DNA of 6,624 nucleotides, taken from Rhodanobacter sp. (GTDB lineage Bacteria > Pseudomonadota > Gammaproteobacteria > Xanthomonadales > Rhodanobacteraceae). The position numbers and the translations under genes are program-made. A model generated the notes under the pieces. That model made no database searches. It was not told the DNA's origin and was given only the letters and a program-made list of their open reading frames with translations. Location of the stretch: contig JAPHUU010000181.1 in the NCBI GenBank assembly GCA_026193555.1, forward strand, positions 1-6,624. Reading direction: 5' to 3'. Shown here one piece after another: positions 5,254-6,624 of the stretch (positions are counted from its first letter, which is position 1; each line of letters starts with the position of its first letter).

Positions 5254-6434
5254 GCAGTACGGCAACGCAGTCGTTGCGACCAATGGTGGATCGAGTGCGT
5301 CGTGCCTGGCGTACTTCGCCGTGCCCGGGATTCCTGCATTGGTGGGGCGGTGAATTGCGCGGCTTGCTGCCGCCCCGATGGCGCGGCTGGTTCGATGGCG
5401 GCGCGGATTGGTACCTGCTGCAGTGTTCCGGCAGCCAGTGGACGCTGCGACGTGCCGGCCATGGCGAGCCGCTCGCCCACTGGGACGATGCTGGCGATGC
5501 CGCTGTCATCGACCAGCGCGCACCCTCCACGGTACTGGCGGCTGCCTTGCGCCACGTCGACCGAGAGGATCTGCGGCTGGCGCTGCTGTTGCCGGCCACG
5601 GTGGTGTTGCGACGGATCCTCGTGTTGCCGAACGCTGCCCGCGACAATCTGCAGAAGGTCGTCGCCTTCGAGATGGATCGGCAGACCCCGTTCCAGCCGG
5701 CCCAGGTGCACTTCGCCGCGCGCGAGCTGGCCACGTCGGCCAAAGCGGGGCGGTTTCAGGCCGAGCTGGTGGTGGTGCCCCGCAACACGCTGGATCCCTT
5801 GCTGACGCGGTTGCGCACGGCAGGCATCGCGATCGACGCCGTCGATGTGGCGCTGGGCGACGACAAGCTGGGCATCAACCTGCTTCCGCCGGAGCAGGTG
5901 CCGCGGCGCACGCGGCCGCGCCTGCGCCTGAACCTCGCGCTGGCGGCAGGCTGCGTGGTGCTGCTGGCGCTGGTGCTGGGACAGTGGCTGCACAATCGAC
6001 AGGCGGCCCTGACGAAGATGCAGGTCGAGGTCGACAGCATGCGAGGCGAGGCACAGCAGGTGGCCGCACTGCGCCAGCAGTTGCAGGACAATGCCGGTGC
6101 CGCCGGCTTCCTGGCCCGACGCAAGAAGAACAGCATCGGCGCGCTGAACCTGTTGCAGGATGTCACGGCACGGTTGCCGGACAGCGCATGGCTGGAGCGT
6201 TTCACGGTGGACAATACCGGCCGCATCGGCCTGCAGGGTCAGAGCCAGCAGGCGGCCCGACTGCTTGATGCGCTGAAGGACTCGACGCTGATCACCGACG
6301 CCAGTTTCCAGGGCAGCATCCAGCCGGATCCGAGGACCGGCAAGGAGCGCTTCTACCTCACCGCGCAAGTGCGAGAGCCAGCAGCTGGCTCCACGACATT
6401 GGCGGCACCGGCCAATGGCGGGAGCACGCGATGA
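5250..6434 (+). CDS. gspL: GspL, type II secretion assembly-platform protein (PilM/PilN-like)
   Basis: This is a bitopic inner-membrane protein that anchors the GspE ATPase on the cytoplasmic side and GspM on the periplasmic side. It has 394 residues. The cytoplasmic part (about 1-225) starts with a basic, Trp-rich stretch including FLHWWGGELRGLLPPRWR (28-45). It contains the actin-like-fold signature RRILVLPNAARDNL (121-134) and FEMDRQTPFQPAQVHF (140-155). A single membrane helix spans about 227-247, followed by a Gln/Ala-rich probable coiled coil (250-282). A PilN/GspL-type ferredoxin-like periplasmic domain follows (about 296-374, with LLQDVTARLPDSAWLERF at 301-318). It resembles the PilM-PilN-like GspL forms more than the E. 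coli form. A fused PilM/PilN pilus protein is the alternative, but the context is clearly gsp. Its stop overlaps gspM. Confidence 0.93.
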   Translation: MSSTATQSLRPMVDRVRRAWRTSPCPGFLHWWGGELRGLLPPRWRGWFDGGADWYLLQCSGSQWTLRRAGHGEPLAHWDDAGDAAVIDQRAPSTVLAAALRHVDREDLRLALLLPATVVLRRILVLPNAARDNLQKVVAFEMDRQTPFQPAQVHFAARELATSAKAGRFQAELVVVPRNTLDPLLTRLRTAGIAIDAVDVALGDDKLGINLLPPEQVPRRTRPRLRLNLALAAGCVVLLALVLGQWLHNRQAALTKMQVEVDSMRGEAQQVAALRQQLQDNAGAAGFLARRKKNSIGALNLLQDVTARLPDSAWLERFTVDNTGRIGLQGQSQQAARLLDALKDSTLITDASFQGSIQPDPRTGKERFYLTAQVREPAAGSTTLAAPANGGSTR

Positions 6435-6624
6435 GGATGGTGCAACTGACGCCGCGTCAAAGCCGCCTCGCTGCGGTTGCGCTGCTGTTGCTGAGCGTCG
6501 TGCTCGGTTACTTCGTGCTGTTGCACTGGTGGTTCGTGGCGCCGCTGGAACAGCTGCACGCCGACATGGCCTATCTGCGCGGCTCACAGAGTCGCTATGC
6601 CGCCGCGATCGCCGAAAAGCCGGC
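6431..6624 (+). CDS. gspM: GspM, type II secretion protein (3'-truncated by the window edge)
   Basis: The frame from ATG 6431 stays open to the window end, giving 64 complete residues. A short basic N-terminus (MRMVQLTPRQSR) is followed by one membrane helix (about residues 13-35) and the start of a periplasmic helix, FVAPLEQLHADMAYLRGSQSRY (35-56). This is the layout of GspM/PilO-like bitopic platform proteins, which pair with GspL through their periplasmic parts. The start overlaps the gspL stop (ATGA 6431-6434). GGAG at 6421-6424, six bases upstream, supports 6431 over the second in-frame ATG at 6437. Position directly after gspL makes the call strong, although the domain that would prove it is beyond the window. 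Confidence 0.88.
   Translation, partial: MRMVQLTPRQSRLAAVALLLLSVVLGYFVLLHWWFVAPLEQLHADMAYLRGSQSRYAAAIAEKP

Noticed and set aside
4935..6587. Minus-strand open frame of about 550 codons opposite gspL
   Set aside because: It is a GC-rich shadow of gspK/gspL/gspM, with low-complexity Arg/Gln/Ala-rich translation and no recognisable domain, opposite well-supported genes.

Overview
This window is most of a type II secretion system (T2SS, general secretory pathway) operon, read entirely on the + strand. The gene order is gspE-F-G-H-I-J-K-L-M. gspE lacks its 5' part and gspM lacks its 3' part at the window edges. The DNA is very GC-rich with strong G/C at third codon positions. The E-to-M order and the PilM/PilN-like form of GspL resemble the xps clusters of Xanthomonadales, so I infer a gammaproteobacterium of the Xanthomonadaceae/Rhodanobacteraceae group (Xanthomonas, Dyella or Rhodanobacter-like). 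That placement is an inference from style and was not tested by a database search.

Layout: the C-terminal about 300 residues of the GspE secretion ATPase (1-915); a 213-base gene-free stretch (916-1128) holding two REP-like repeat units in inverted orientation; the inner-membrane platform protein GspF (1129-2346); the major pseudopilin GspG (2381-2806); the minor pseudopilins GspH, GspI, GspJ and GspK (2809-5253); the assembly-platform protein GspL (5250-6434); and the start of GspM (6431 to the end). From gspH onward every junction (H/I, I/J, J/K, K/L, L/M) is the same four-base ATGA start/stop overlap, which indicates one translationally coupled transcript. The E/F junction is the only loose one.

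How the parts work together: GspE hydrolyses ATP in the cytoplasm and drives the GspF/GspL/GspM inner-membrane platform. GspG subunits, after their leaders are cut by the prepilin peptidase (not in this window), polymerise into a periplasmic pseudopilus capped by GspH-I-J-K. The pseudopilus pushes folded exoproteins through the outer-membrane secretin GspD. GspD and the GspC-like linker are not in the window. In an xps-type layout they would lie just downstream of gspM.

I found no wholly new system. The points most worth a second look are the loss of all four zinc-ligand cysteines in GspE, the inverted repeat pair between gspE and gspF, and the structured, Shine-Dalgarno-less start of gspF.
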